From Heterotrichella gracilis (lineage: Eukaryota > Sar > Xanthophyceae > Tribonematales > Xanthonemataceae): a stretch of 64,000 nucleotides of DNA. A model generated the notes under the pieces. That model made no database searches and was not told where the DNA came from. It saw only the letters and a list, made by a program, of their open reading frames with translations. The position numbers and the translations under genes are program-made. This document shows, one piece after another, positions 11,400 through 21,950 of this stretch (the stretch's first letter is position 1; each line of letters begins with the position of its first letter). The DNA lies in contig JAULBX010023741.1 of NCBI GenBank assembly GCA_032358255.1, positions 1 to 64,000 on the forward strand. Reading direction: 5' to 3'.

Positions 11400-14300
11400 A
11401 TGGCCCAGGCTGCGAACATGTCGGCCAGGAGCCTGTATGGCTACCTAAGCTTGCGTGCCCTGCTTCAGATGTCCGCCATCATTGCAATATTGCCCATCGG
11501 AGCTATGACACAGGTTCGTGCACCTATATAATATGTTTCGATTTGTTGCAAGTATATCCATAGACATTCTAGCAAACCTGTACTTATCTCTGCAAAAAAC
11601 ATCCAAGCAAGTCTTCCAAGTGGCGCAAGTTTGTATCTTGAAGAAATGTAACTTGGGGTTTATAAGCTGAGCCTGGCTGAGCGGTATGTGAAGGCCAATC
11701 CAAAGTAGCAGTAGACCTAGGGAAGAGCTTATGAGGAAAGGCACTTGGGAGACCTTGATGCAACAAGCGCTTCTTGCAACTTGAGCAGAGTAACGAATGG
11801 ACTTATTGATAGTGCTGCCAAAGCTTGTAACTGTCCATAAAAGTGGGCACGCATGGCCTCCACAAGCAGCGAGTTAGTTTCATACATTCCAGCAATACAG
11901 CCAGGTTAGCAATCAGGTCTTTGTCCTGGTTTGGCATACCCTTGGCATGTTGTGTAGCCAACCTACTGTCCAACTAGCGTTGTTTACACTGTTGTAAATA
12001 TTTATCACTTGCGTGTTGTTGCCATTTTGAGGGAGCAATGAAGGTGTTACCACCACGAAGTTACACTCCATTTGCAGTCATACTAGTTATACTTGCTGGA
12101 GCCGTTTTCACTGCTTAGTTGAGCTGATTTTTTCAGGGGAAAAATAAAAAGGTTGTATCTTATGATTCTTGTAACAAGGTTTCAAAAATATCCACATCCT
12201 GGGATATTTTTCAGTACTCGAGGTCCGTACCATAGTCTTACTCAATTACATTAAATGGCACTCTGGGCCAAGGACCATGCGATTTGGACCCCTTCCGGTG
12301 CTCCGACGCCAAAGGGTAATAAGATAATAATAGTCCCATTATTATCTTATCACCCTTGTCCGGCACCAACTTTGAGAAAATATTCGAAATCTGCACTCGA
12401 AATGGATTTTGGCGAGGTGAAGTTCATGGTTGTGTTTCCGGGGACACCCCCCCTTGCTCCAAGGTTCCCAATTGGTTGGTCAGTTTTGGATTGTAGGGCC
12501 TACACCTTGCTAGGCAGTGCCTTCCATAGCTACGAACGACTATGCTTACTGAGCTGTCTAAAACAATTTGCTTTTTTCATTAAACGACAGACGCGCGCTG
12601 GCCAAAACTGCCACAAAATAAATGATCAGTAAATATTGCCGATCCCCAATCCCCACATCGAACCAGTCCCGAGTTGCTCCATACTCGGGCTCCAAAAGCC
12701 AGCACACGAATATTATAACGGAGAACGGTGTGTTTCGTGTTCCTGTTCATACGGTTATGGAACGTCGTACTGCACTGATTCACAAGTGTTGCTCTGCAGA
12801 AACACGAGTCCGCATGCGGTACGTCGCGACCCTACGTACACGAACTGGTTCGCGATCAACTTGCTCGAAAAGCTGAAACAAACCTCAGTAATCAAATTTA
12901 GCGCGTTACATCTGCCGCGACGCGTTGCCAAACCGCTGCAATCCACTGGGCCAGACCCGAAGGCTCACTGGCGCACCCTGAGACCCTTAACCCATGTACA
13001 CGTTGGCCACTGGCCCAGCGGCTGGTTGGGCACGGAAAACTTCCCGGCTTGGGAGTTCGTGGTTACTTTAGTTACGTTGTAAAGTTGCTGCATGTTTGCT
13101 AAAGAAAACGCACAAACGTTTCACTATTGCACGCCATGACACTGTCTCATCCTATAGGTGTTTCGTTAAGATCGTTTGCTTAGAGCAATATGAGTATGAC
13201 AGGGCCAACGGTTTACCAGGTCAATACGTTTGGCAGGGCATTTTGGGTTAGCTAGGGCATTATGTGATTTCGTAATGCCCTGGCACACTCACCTTTGAAT
13301 TCCTTATATAATTTCATGATACCAAGACCTTTAGCAAGAAGATTGCTTGGCAGGGTTTTACATAAAATGTCAACTATTTTTTACATTTGAAAATGGTGCC
13401 AAAGGGGCAGAAAGAGGTGCAGCTGTATTATAAACACGAATTGAAGGAGCGAATGCAAGACCGGGGTTCTTCATGTCAGGGGTTTAGGACTGGGGACGTG
13501 CACAATTTTTTTGGCTGCCATTTTTGGGGCAAAATTGTAGTCGCTGTCCGGGAATGTAGACCCAAACCATGTATACAACGTTAAAAGATGATGTGCATAT
13601 CGGGTTGAACTTGTCAGAATTGGGCATGCAGGTCATGATGCCTTGTAAAAATTCAGTCATGGCTTCTACAATTAGATGATTGGGGTTTATTCAAAGACGG
13701 TTGACTAATGTACAATTACAGTACAGTCTTGCAATACATGTCAACACAGCCATAATCTTAGGTCCGCACCCCAACTCCCTTTCAACCATTTTGCAGAGCC
13801 CTCAGGTCATCGACGCCTGCGCGAAGGTGCTAGCTCAGGGAGTCTACAACCAAATCTCAACCTCCGCTGCCTCTCGTCTCACTGCAGAGGAGTTGGCAAG
13901 CCTTGATTCGTATGACAATAATTACTCCCTCATAGAGTTCCAAGAAGATCAAGCCAAAGCAAGGAACAAGCAAGAAGTCAGCAAATCATATGTAGCTGTT
14001 GAAACAGCTTTAAAAGCCAGCAAAACAGACTCGGTTTTTGGTATTGAAACTGGGCCTAAGGGTTCCCTTGACAACTCAGTGACCACAGACAACCTAAACT
14101 CCGTGGATCTGAGCGAGAGCGATAAATTTAGCACTTTCCAGAAAGCTGTTAACACTCGTATACAGAGTATGAAGAAAACCTTCAGCAGCTCTTTTGATCA
14201 GTCCAACGACGTCTCTGAGCTGAGAAAGTGGGTCGACGCAGGCGTTATGGATGCCTTCACAAAGTGCACTGCCCTGGCCAATGCTGGTGGCGTCTTTATT

Positions 14301-17300
14301 ACCCCTAGCCAGCCCGTGTTCAGCAATGGAAAATTATATGGTGACCCCAGCCACCAGAGCCTTGACATTTTTTATCAGCAGAAGGAGGCATCCGGGGTTG
14401 CGCAGTTGGTGGCAGTCAACATTGCACAAGTGGAAGGCATGCCAGCATATTGTGAGGTGTCGGGCGCAATTGTGCCTAGGGCCTCCGTGCGTGCAACCTC
14501 AAGCATTCGGCTGAAGCTTCCACTTACCAACCTGCAAACCGTCACCGTTGGATGCCAGTTATGTCCCACAAATGGTTGCCCCGCAGGAGTCACATCAGTC
14601 ACAGACATCACTAAAGGTGCGTCATACTTGTTGGAAAAAATACAGACGGTTGTCTCTCTTGTATTGACTAGCTTGCTTGTCTTTATAATTTATGAAGCAT
14701 TAACCACATATGGTCTCAACCTTGAGGTGGCACTAGTTTTACTGTTTGCATCATTATGTACCCGCATACATTGCATTCGCCAATATCTTGTGGCTGTTGT
14801 TTGAAAACCATATATTACATACCTATGGTGTTGCCTGTGGTTATCCTTGCGTGTCTGCATATAAAATGCTTTGATGGCCCCAATTGCTTTTGCAACTCTC
14901 ACAACAGACTTTCCTGGCTTTTCCTGGAATTTTTCACATTCTCACAATGATCCCGTGTGTCATGCAGAAACCTTGGCGGAGATTACTTTTTTCAGTCGTT
15001 TGGGTCAGTATTTTAGTTCTCTTGGTAAGAAGGACCAATCGCCACCTACGGGGCGCCGGCGCTTGTTGGAGGCTACAGATGCCACAGCATCCACACCTGT
15101 TCGTCCATTTACGACATCTTCTGGTGGCAATCCTATTACATCGAGTGTGGCTGTCAAAATTGTCACCACAGCCGGGAGCTACACCCTAACACTCTACTCT
15201 GAGCTTGAGACTCGAATCAGGAATGTTGAGGCAGAGGCAATACTTTTGCAGCTTCAAACAAATGACCTCAAGGCACAGATGCAGAGTCAACTAGACACAC
15301 TCAAGGCACAGATGCAGAGCTCAATAGACGAGCTCAAGGCACAGGTAAGCAAATCATCAAGAGGACTTTGATAAAACCCGTGATGTATTAAAATCCTCCT
15401 GAAGCATGTCCAAACCAGCTGGTTATTGGGCAGGAAACCTCAAAGCAAGCTCACTACATTTGAAAAATGTTTTAAGCGATGCTTTGTATATGTTGTCGAG
15501 TATTGCGTATCACAGCAAAATTCAGTTGCTTCATTTTTTCTGCAAATGATTTGTATGTTGTCTTTACTGTCCATGTAATCCATGCATGCATGTGTTGTGC
15601 TGGCGCAGTCGGTGGCAACAGTGTACTGGTGAGTTTAGACGCCATAAATGGCAGTGGTGTAAGTAATAGGTTTAGTCACTTTTGTGCTAGCACAATTTCC
15701 TCACATTGTAAATATTTTGGTAGCCAACCATGTTATGCATGACTAGTTTGCATCAAGTAGTGTGGGTCATCTTCAACCAACTGTACATACATATGCAAGC
15801 TAGATTAGCTAGATCTGCCATTTGCAAGCCCAAGTAGCAGCCTTGGAGGCTTGGTATGCCTTGCACCAACCAGTTCATGTTGCTCTCGAAGGGATATGAC
15901 TGCCTCTATTGCCTTGGGAGCAGCTAGCAGCACTTGCCACGATTTTTTGTGTAACATGCAAGTAGCAGGCAGGCGGCATAGGCTGCATGGCCCACACAAG
16001 CAACTATAATAGTTGAAGCCAATAAATATCAGTGCTGTATCGGCACACTTGCTACACTTAATGGACACACTTGATGTGTGCCCTATGTAGATGGCAGACG
16101 AAATTGTGACAAAAAGTCTCACAGTCACTGGTGATATGGCTGCGTCAAAGATATTTGTGCTCAACAATATTGGATCAAAGTTTTGGAACCTTAGAGACGA
16201 TGGTTCCGGCCTGGGCATTTACACAAATGACGACAATGTTGGAAGATTTGGCGCTGAGGTATGTTGTAACTCTGATCTGCTAAAAGACTACCAAATTTTC
16301 ATTGTAAAAACTTCGTATTATTCTTGTAATTTTAATCATGCATGCTAAATGCTGATAGTGTTCCCACCTTGAAACTTACATCCAGCACGTTCAAGGTGGG
16401 AACAGGATTACACAGGCATTGCAAAAGCTACCTTTTGTGCATACCATCGTGATTTTTATTGTACACAATTGGTGACCAACAAGATATTTGCGCATGAATA
16501 TACATTGCCCCCCCCCTGTGCAGGCTGATGGAGGACTCATTGTGAAGAAATTATCTTTTATGATTTCTGGCGGGGTAGCAACTTGGCTTCTTCAGGATGA
16601 CGGAACTGGCCTTGGCGCTTACAACATATACAACAACGCCGCTGGCACCCTTGTTGGAAGATTTAATCCCTCGGTATGGTAACTGCTGAACACAAGTGCT
16701 GCATGATTGTTCACATGTCAAGGATACTTTAGCGCACTTGGCCATACAGTGCTGGTTGCTTTGCCAACTTGTTTCTCATTCAATTAGGCAGCTTGCAGGT
16801 AATGCAACAAAAAGGCAAATTCCTTTGTGGATATAGTAGATAATATATACCTTCATGTTGCTCACGAATGTGCCAACTCAATGCTGAACCGTAGCTGTAA
16901 GTTCTTGCACATTGGACACCAGACTTAGCGAAGGTAAGTGCATAAAGTGTTGGATTCATGTATAGCATGTCACACACCAAGGGGACACTCACGCTCCCAT
17001 TCATCATCAACTTTAACCATGTCTGTGTATATACTAGGGCATGGAGACTCCAATGAACCTTGTGGTCAAAGGCGACATCACTTCCAGTGGCAAAGTTACC
17101 GGCAATGTGGTGGCTGCTCATTCTGTCAGATTTATCAACAATGTAAATGATGACCCTTGGACTATATATGATGACGGAGTCAATGGCCTTTTTGTTGCTG
17201 CTCGAGATAAACAAGTAATGAGGTTTTCCACTGGCGAGTACAAGGTGCAGATTTACAGATTTGGCAATGCTCAGGCCAAGGATTGGAGCGGGGGTGATCA

Positions 17301-17346
17301 CTTCTGGTATTACAATGACCATGGCGACTATGGCTCATTTGGTTAG
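11400..17346 (+). CDS. Secreted coiled-coil protein with three C-terminal beta-type repeats, six exons
   Basis: The proposed exons are 11400-11513, 13797-14616, 14968-15344, 16091-16258, 16524-16673 and 17038-17346. They give 645 residues, with all junctions GT-AG and in phase. Residues 1-38 (exon 1) form a signal peptide ending IIAILPIGAMTQ. Exon 2 (to ~311) is an unrecognised, partly helical domain starting SPQVIDACAKVLAQGVYNQ and ending with a paired-Cys segment CQLCPTNGCPAG. Exon 3 contains RRRLLE, a Thr/Ser-rich stretch and a heptad-like coiled coil with repeated LKAQMQS units (LDTLKAQMQSSIDELKAQ). Exons 4, 5 and 6 each hold one copy of a repeat with core W-x-L/I-x-DDG-x-GL and an R-F end. 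The last exon also has LVVKGDITSSGKVTGN, a beta-strand pattern often seen in trimeric fibres. I infer an extracellular or cell-surface trimeric fibre-like protein. The ligand is unknown, and no transmembrane anchor is seen apart from the signal peptide. Confidence 0.7.
11865..11930 (-). mobile_element. LINE family B extreme 3'-end fragment
   Basis: The sequence GTTAGTTTCATACATTCCAGCAATACAGCCAGGTTAGCAATC matches the 3' end of the LINE-B copy at 56.66-56.72 kb (GTTACATGCATTCCAGCAATACAGCCAG...). It lies in intron 1 of the surface-protein gene and is too short to carry coding sequence. Confidence 0.55.
12310..12355. repeat. Hairpin, inverted repeat of ~17 bp
   Basis: GGTAATAAGATAATAAT is followed after a 6-base loop (AGTCCC) by its near-perfect complement ATTATTATCTTATCACC. 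It lies in intron 1 of the surface-protein gene and may be a relic of a palindromic MITE end. Confidence 0.7.
12411..12550 (+). mobile_element. Truncated copy of the 450-bp Harbinger-like MITE
   Basis: It begins GGCGAGGTGAAGTTCATGG and continues through TTTCCGGGGACACCCCCCC and GTAGGGCCTACACCTTGCTAGGCAGTGCC, as in the full copies at 47179 and 53935. Similarity fades after about 12545 and the right TIR is missing. Confidence 0.75.
13797..14616 (+). CDS. Exon 2 of the surface protein: unrecognised N-terminal domain
   Basis: This 820-base exon has acceptor CATTTTGCAG|AGCCCT in phase 0 and donor ACTAAAG|GTGCGT in phase 1. It encodes about 273 residues with low aromatic content and helix-forming stretches (RLTAEELASLDSYDNN, VSELRKWVDAGVMDAF). 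The C-terminal half is richer in beta residues and has five Cys. It has no homology that I can name, and it is the largest exon of the gene. Confidence 0.7.
14968..15344 (+). CDS. Exon 3 of the surface protein: coiled coil
   Basis: The acceptor is GTCATGCAG (phase 1) and the donor GCACAG|GTAAGC (phase 0). The exon encodes ETLAEITFFSRLGQYFSSLG, then TGRRRLLEATDA, a Ser/Thr linker, and a C-terminal helix with spaced Leu/Met. The DNA has three near-identical CTCAAGGCACAGATGCAG units, giving an LKAQMQ repeat. This is likely the trimerisation stalk before the beta repeats. Confidence 0.7.
16091..17346 (+). CDS. Exons 4-6 of the surface protein: three W-x-x-x-DDG repeats
   Basis: Exons 16091-16258, 16524-16673 and 17038-17346 each carry one repeat: FWNLRDDGSGLGIYTN...GRF, TWLLQDDGTGLGAYNIYNN...GRF and PWTIYDDGVNGLFVAARDK...MRF. 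All three exon boundaries are phase 0, so the repeats could multiply by exon duplication. The final exon continues about 35 residues to a GGDHFWYYNDHGDYGSFG ending and a TAG at 17344-17346. The repeats resemble beta-strand units in viral and phage fibres by eye only; this is not a homology claim. Confidence 0.7.
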
Positions 17347-18960
17347 ACTCAATTAAGGCGTGTGTGCAGTTCCTCCATCTTTTTAATTTCAACATTGCTT
17401 CATGTGATTGTTTTTGTGATCAAACTTGCATTGTAGAGCATATTTAAAAGTTGATATAAGTGCATGCACTGTGCCGACTGATGAACCGGCCCTCTGGGCA
17501 TGATGTCAATGCTAAACTTTGGCAAATTTTGAAACACGTGTTTAGACATGTGGCAATATGCCAGCCCTGGATTGCAATGGCAATTGCGCATGTCAGTGTA
17601 TCATGACTTTGAAGGATTATGAAATGCTTATAATTAGTGTATTGAGCATACTTGCTGCCAGTGTTGAAGTCAGTGCTTGTCATGCGAACATTTTGTTGCC
17701 ATCAAGTTGTATTATACTTAACGGTGTGGTCCAGTCCTTGGGTGGCTGTGGTCCCTATCCAAGACCTCTTCACATCAGTTGCCTTAGTTGGCTGTTCGAG
17801 CCAGGTGTGTCGTATATTTACTAGCCAGCCCACTTGAATGGCAATTGCTTGCTCCACCAGCCCTTCAACCTAAGTAAGGTTGTAGCGCCGATGCATCGTA
17901 CCATCCCTCACACTGTGTGAGGGAGCATTAGACCCTACATGTCATTCATTGGAATGATAAAGTCGGGGTGCTCATACATTACCCTTGTTGTAATTAAATA
18001 TAGTAGTACTTGGAGTTGTGGACCCCAGGAGAAGCACCATTGGCCCTCGTGACCATTCCAAATTCTACCGATGAGTGGTCCCTCATGCACATTACACTAG
18101 TGGAAATCATTACAAGTCACAAACTTAATTGTTTAAACAAATACATCTCATAGGTACCGCCAGGCGCGGCCATGCACACATGTGACATGCCTGTCCACGC
18201 CCAGTCTCTGTCTCTCAATGAGTGCTTTTTCTATGTAACCGTTTCTGGGTCCATGCCTCCGCATCGGAGGATGGTGCTATCACCAGGCCATGAGCGTAGA
18301 GCATCCAGGCTGTAAATACCCACGCCGTATTTAGTTCGAACTGATCAGTACTGACATCAATGTTTTGGCCCCCTCTTTTGACAATGCGCAGTTCACTAAA
18401 TACTACTTGGTAACTACTAATTGTCATGTCAATGGGGCCTGATCAGTTTTTTGTGTGAGTCAATCCATGCTTGAATTCTCGTACGAGTCCACGTATGTAT
18501 GACGTGGACATTGCAAGGACTATTAGATGTGGCACCTCTTGGATGTCAAGTGCTTCAATGCATTCAGGACTCATGACAGAGTGGTTTGATCAACGCAGTC
18601 CGCTAGTACACAGCGATGGCCAAACTTTGGCCTGGTGGCACCTCGAAAAAGCAAATATTTGGATTCAATCAGTGACATGCCACATAAAGATTGTTGCCAA
18701 CTTGGAACTGATCCCTGAGCTGCAATACCCTTGAGGTGACTTGCATGCCCTGCATGCTGGCATTGGCGATGGCTTCTGCTTGACTAACAGCTTTGGCTGC
18801 ACGGCCATGGTTACAGTGCCCTGATGCAAGCCAGATTCCCCCAACCTCCGCGTCTATACATGTGCATTCCCTTATTTTCTCCTTCTGTGTGTTTGATCTG
18901 TGCTGCTGCCATTCTCATATGGAAGTGTTGAGAAGGCTACAGACAAGCATGTTTTTACTT
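17347..18960. other. Spacer, no gene recognised
   Basis: Only short frames without recognisable domains are present. The first ~100 bases are the probable 3' UTR of the surface-protein gene. Confidence 0.3.
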
Positions 18961-18969
18961 ATGCCAAAT

Positions 18970-19375
18970 GTTCTTCAAATGTGACATATGGACATACATC
19001 CATCCCCCAAACTTCACATAATGGGACAAACACTGTGGCATGCCATTTTGCAAGATGACCACACAGTCCCAAATGCAAAGTGTTGCCATTTCAACAGGTA
19101 CTATAACAATTGGACAACGTCAGAAGCAATCGCAGGTATAAAGACCACTGGTGTTTAGATTTGGAGGCTCGGTTAATCGAAAATCCCCTCCAAAGTTAGG
19201 GCTTTAAGTTTTGCCTTCTCGAGTTCTTCCACGGGCCCAAAGACACCCTGCCTCTCCCTCAAACCAGAAGGTGACAGCTTTGCACATCTTGAAGGTCTCT
19301 AAGGGCAAAGCCCTTCCCTTTCTGCTATTTCTGCACTTAAAACCTACCCATCCGGCATAGGGTAAAGAAACTTCC
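18970..19375. repeat. Interspersed repeat R, copy 1
   Basis: Similar to 45.6-46.2 kb. Shared blocks include CCCCCAAACTTCACATAATGGG, TTCTTCCACGGGCC...AGACACCCT and CCGGCATAGGGTAAAG at the end. The family is not identified; the pattern suggests the terminal part of an element or decayed gene. Confidence 0.5.
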
Positions 19376-19389
19376 TTATTATACTCTCC

Positions 19390-19760
19390 TTAGGTTACTT
19401 ACTTGGTTACATGCATTGCATCAACACAGCCACATTAGTAGTCAGTCTTGCACATGCGGAGCCCAGTGCCCCGCTGAGCAGGTCTTTCCTGGCACTGTTT
19501 GTACCACCCAGTGGATTCATACTATGGATTCTACTAATCCTACGCAACATGAGATTCTGCTAAACAAGGTAGGGTAGGGTAGGATAGGAACTCGAGCGCC
19601 CGGTAAACGTCCTAAGTGTCCCATTCAGCTGAGCCTAATGTCCCCGAGTTTGTCACATATGCTTTGTTGCCCATTTTTGAAGGATATAAGATAGAGGGGT
19701 GTGCGCCAACCCACTGTAATCAGATGACACTTGAGTATATTATGGACCTTAAAAGGTATA
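19390..19760 (-). mobile_element. LINE family B 3'-end fragment
   Basis: It is nucleotide-similar to 56.66-57.0 kb, beginning with the tail (GTTACTTACTTGGTTACATGCATTGCATC) and CAGTCTTGCACATGCGGAGCC. It continues through GCCTAATGTCCCCGAGTTTGTCACATATGCTTTGTTGCCCA. The coding strand is minus, and the frame is destroyed by deletions relative to the 56.7-kb copy. Confidence 0.7.
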
Positions 19761-20990
19761 TTGTGTGTTTCGTTGTCAAGAGTGGCTTCAAGCTATGATG
19801 TGGGCCCTCCACAACAATGTCTAACTTTGTCTTGAAGACTCTGAGCACTCTGTTGACTCTGCCTGCGATTGCCTGTCTAAGGGCGATGGAAAAAACCTGA
19901 TATGTATATTTATAGCGGCAACCTACGCTTTATGCTCGGCTGCTGTAATGGCCTTCCAGCGCCTGGGTTATTATTGCTCCATGCCAGATAGCACCATATA
20001 GCACCATACTCGCCATGCTCATTACAGTATATATTGTAGGGTGGTGGGTGCGTGAAACTCTCACAAGTCAGTGTGGTGTCTGCCACAGTGTTGTCACAGG
20101 CTGCCAGTGGCGTTATCTACATCGATATTTCCATTTTGACCAATTCTGGCTTTGAAATATCTGACGTTATGAACTGTGTTAAAAACGAAGTGTACCAACG
20201 GTAGTAAATAATAAATAATAGATGCGGAGAACAAAACATCGTATTTGCCTTGATGTTGTAGCAAACAATTTCCAAAATACTAACATACTTGTCTGCATTA
20301 TAAGTTAGCCAGCTGTAATGTCATGATCTGGAACTGGCAGCATGTACTACAGGACAGTGACGACAGGTATGCCTATGGACCACGCCATTAGTCTCTTCTC
20401 TCCGAAACTTACCAAACTATTTATAATATTTGTAGAAGCGGCTAGTATAATATGAATATCAAAATGCATACAGTACGGTACATGTCATTATTGGTTAGGA
20501 TTCCTCCTCCTATGAATTGGTAGGATTGGAACAAAGGGAATTTGTGTTGGGATGTGAATTGAATATAGGGAGCTTGGACTTCTGTTCAATGTTTCTCCTA
20601 CCATAATACTTGGGTGCACTCACGTATTATGTAGGGACATCAAGTGTGCAAGGTGGCAGAGTTAGCACCCGTCTCGATGTGTGATGGTTGTTGCAGCACT
20701 AGCTATTGAAGCAATGCATTTTGCGTAATTATTGAGCTGATCTCAGGGCTTGCTCCGCAGGGCTGTAGGTCTAGATTTGCTACCACAAGCTACACAGGCG
20801 TTAGTGCTTGCCCTGCAGAGCTGTAGGATTGTAATTTTGCGATTTAAAGATTGGGATTTAGGGTGTAGACTTGGGGTTCCCCACCTCTTAACTGGAGGAT
20901 CGCGTAAGGGATTTGTATATCAAAGGTATCTCAGAAAACGGCCATTACATTCGCTTGTATATTGTATTTTTTTTGAAAGGGTTAAGTGTT
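19761..20990. other. AT-rich spacer, nothing recognised
   Basis: No supported frame or repeat. A short direct repeat CTTGCTCCGCAGGGCTGTAGG / CTTGCCCTGCAGAGCTGTAGG lies at about 20749-20826. Confidence 0.3.
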
Positions 20991-21004
20991 GAAGGGTTGA
21001 AGTG

Positions 21005-21420
21005 AATGATAGGGGTGGGGTGTTGGGGAGGGGGGGAGGGCAAGAGGCTCAGGTAAATCTGCTGCACCAGGATGGGAGTGATATCATTACAATGTGCGGG
21101 GAGTGCGAGGCCAAGTTCCATGAGGCATGGGCCAAGGAGGGGCTGGCGCTGCTAGGGGGTGGAGAGGAGGTAGAAGAGGTGGGTGTGTGGTGGCTGGGGT
21201 GGGGGTGGGGGTGGCACTGGTGCGGAGAGGTTGCTGTTGAGTATATGTGGGCCAAGGGGGCTTGGCGTCGGTGGGGGTGGGGAGGATTTGGAAGAGGTGG
21301 GTGTGTAGTGGTGGGGTGCAGGTGGCAGCGGTGGTTGTGAGGCTGCTGATTATGTGTGGGCCAAAGAGGGGGTGCTGCTGAGGCAGGTTGATGAGGAGGA
21401 GGTGGGTTTGCTGGGCAGGC
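21005..21420. repeat. G-rich minisatellite-like tract of the duplicated segment
   Basis: The plus strand is dense in GGGG and GGGTGGGGGTGGGG runs (about 21180-21320), with imperfect repeats of a unit containing GCTGNTGAGTATATGTGGGCCAAG. It could form G-quadruplexes. Part of it (21322-21415) recurs in inverted orientation at the start of the window. A short frame with CGECEAKFHEAWAKEGLALL at about 21092-21152 may be a coding exon of the gene ending at 21862, but its splice sites are not clear. Confidence 0.6.
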
Positions 21421-21424
21421 ATTG

Positions 21425-21950
21425 CGAATACCAGAATGAGATAAGTCGTGTTGATTGTGTGCCACGTCAAGGCATACCTCAGCAAAAAACAGAGTGGCGT
21501 TCCATGTGGGCATGTTTTGTTTATACTTCCTGCGTTCCTGCCCGCAGGCTGTCGCACCCGCAGCCCTACCCAAGCCCAGCCGCGCCCCCAAGCCTCCCTC
21601 CGCCGCACCCCCCTCAGCCACCAAGGGGGGGAGTCGCGTCCCCCCACCGCCCCACGCACCCACCTCCAAGCGGAGCAGGTCGCCCCCGCCACCCCCCCCT
21701 ACCCTCGCCACCGGCAAGGTGGGGAAACCAGCATCCCCATCCTCGGCCTCCAGGATGCGGAGGCCTGCCCCTTCAGCGACAAGGGCGGGTCGTGCAGCGG
21801 CTGCAGTGACACCCCCACCCAAAGCCAATGTAACTGTCAAGCTGGGGAGGCGGGGAGAGTAGCTGCCCCACGACCTGGCTGGGGACTCTGATGATCAGCG
21901 CGGGCGGGAATGGCACCTGTGGAAAGGATGCCACTGTCCAGAATGTCTGA
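21425..21950. repeat. Duplicated segment, copy 2
   Basis: Direct partner of 100-735, more compact because it lacks about 115 bases between TTCCATGTGGGC and TTTTGTTTATACTTCCTGCG. Confidence 0.8.
21548..21862 (+). CDS. Last exon of a basic Pro/Ala-rich protein (copy 2)
   Basis: The exon follows CCTGCCCGCAG and stays open for 104 codons to a TAG. It has the same AVAPAALPKPSRAPKPPSAAP start and NVTVKLGRRGE end as the copy at 344-655. The middle differs by frame-keeping changes, for example SKRSRSPPPPPPTLATGK here against SKRSMSPPPSPPPLATSK there. It is predicted to be disordered and strongly basic. Function unknown. Confidence 0.5.
   Translation, partial: AVAPAALPKPSRAPKPPSAAPPSATKGGSRVPPPPHAPTSKRSRSPPPPPPTLATGKVGKPASPSSASRMRRPAPSATRAGRAAAAVTPPPKANVTVKLGRRGE

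Noticed and set aside
12310-12355. Hairpin as an intrinsic transcription terminator
   Set aside because: It lies inside a eukaryotic intron with no T-run or gene end.
15609-15628. Possible micro-exon (after TGGCGCAG, before GTGAGT) in the surface-protein gene
   Set aside because: Using it as 20 bases creates a stop on joining to 16091. The phase-0 join from 15344 straight to 16091 is clean.
21049-21840. Long minus-strand open frame of 263 codons over the G-rich tract and Pro-rich exon
   Set aside because: It is the complement of a GC-rich repeat and of the plus-strand exon. It is Pro/His/Ala low complexity and the frame is not conserved in the first copy.
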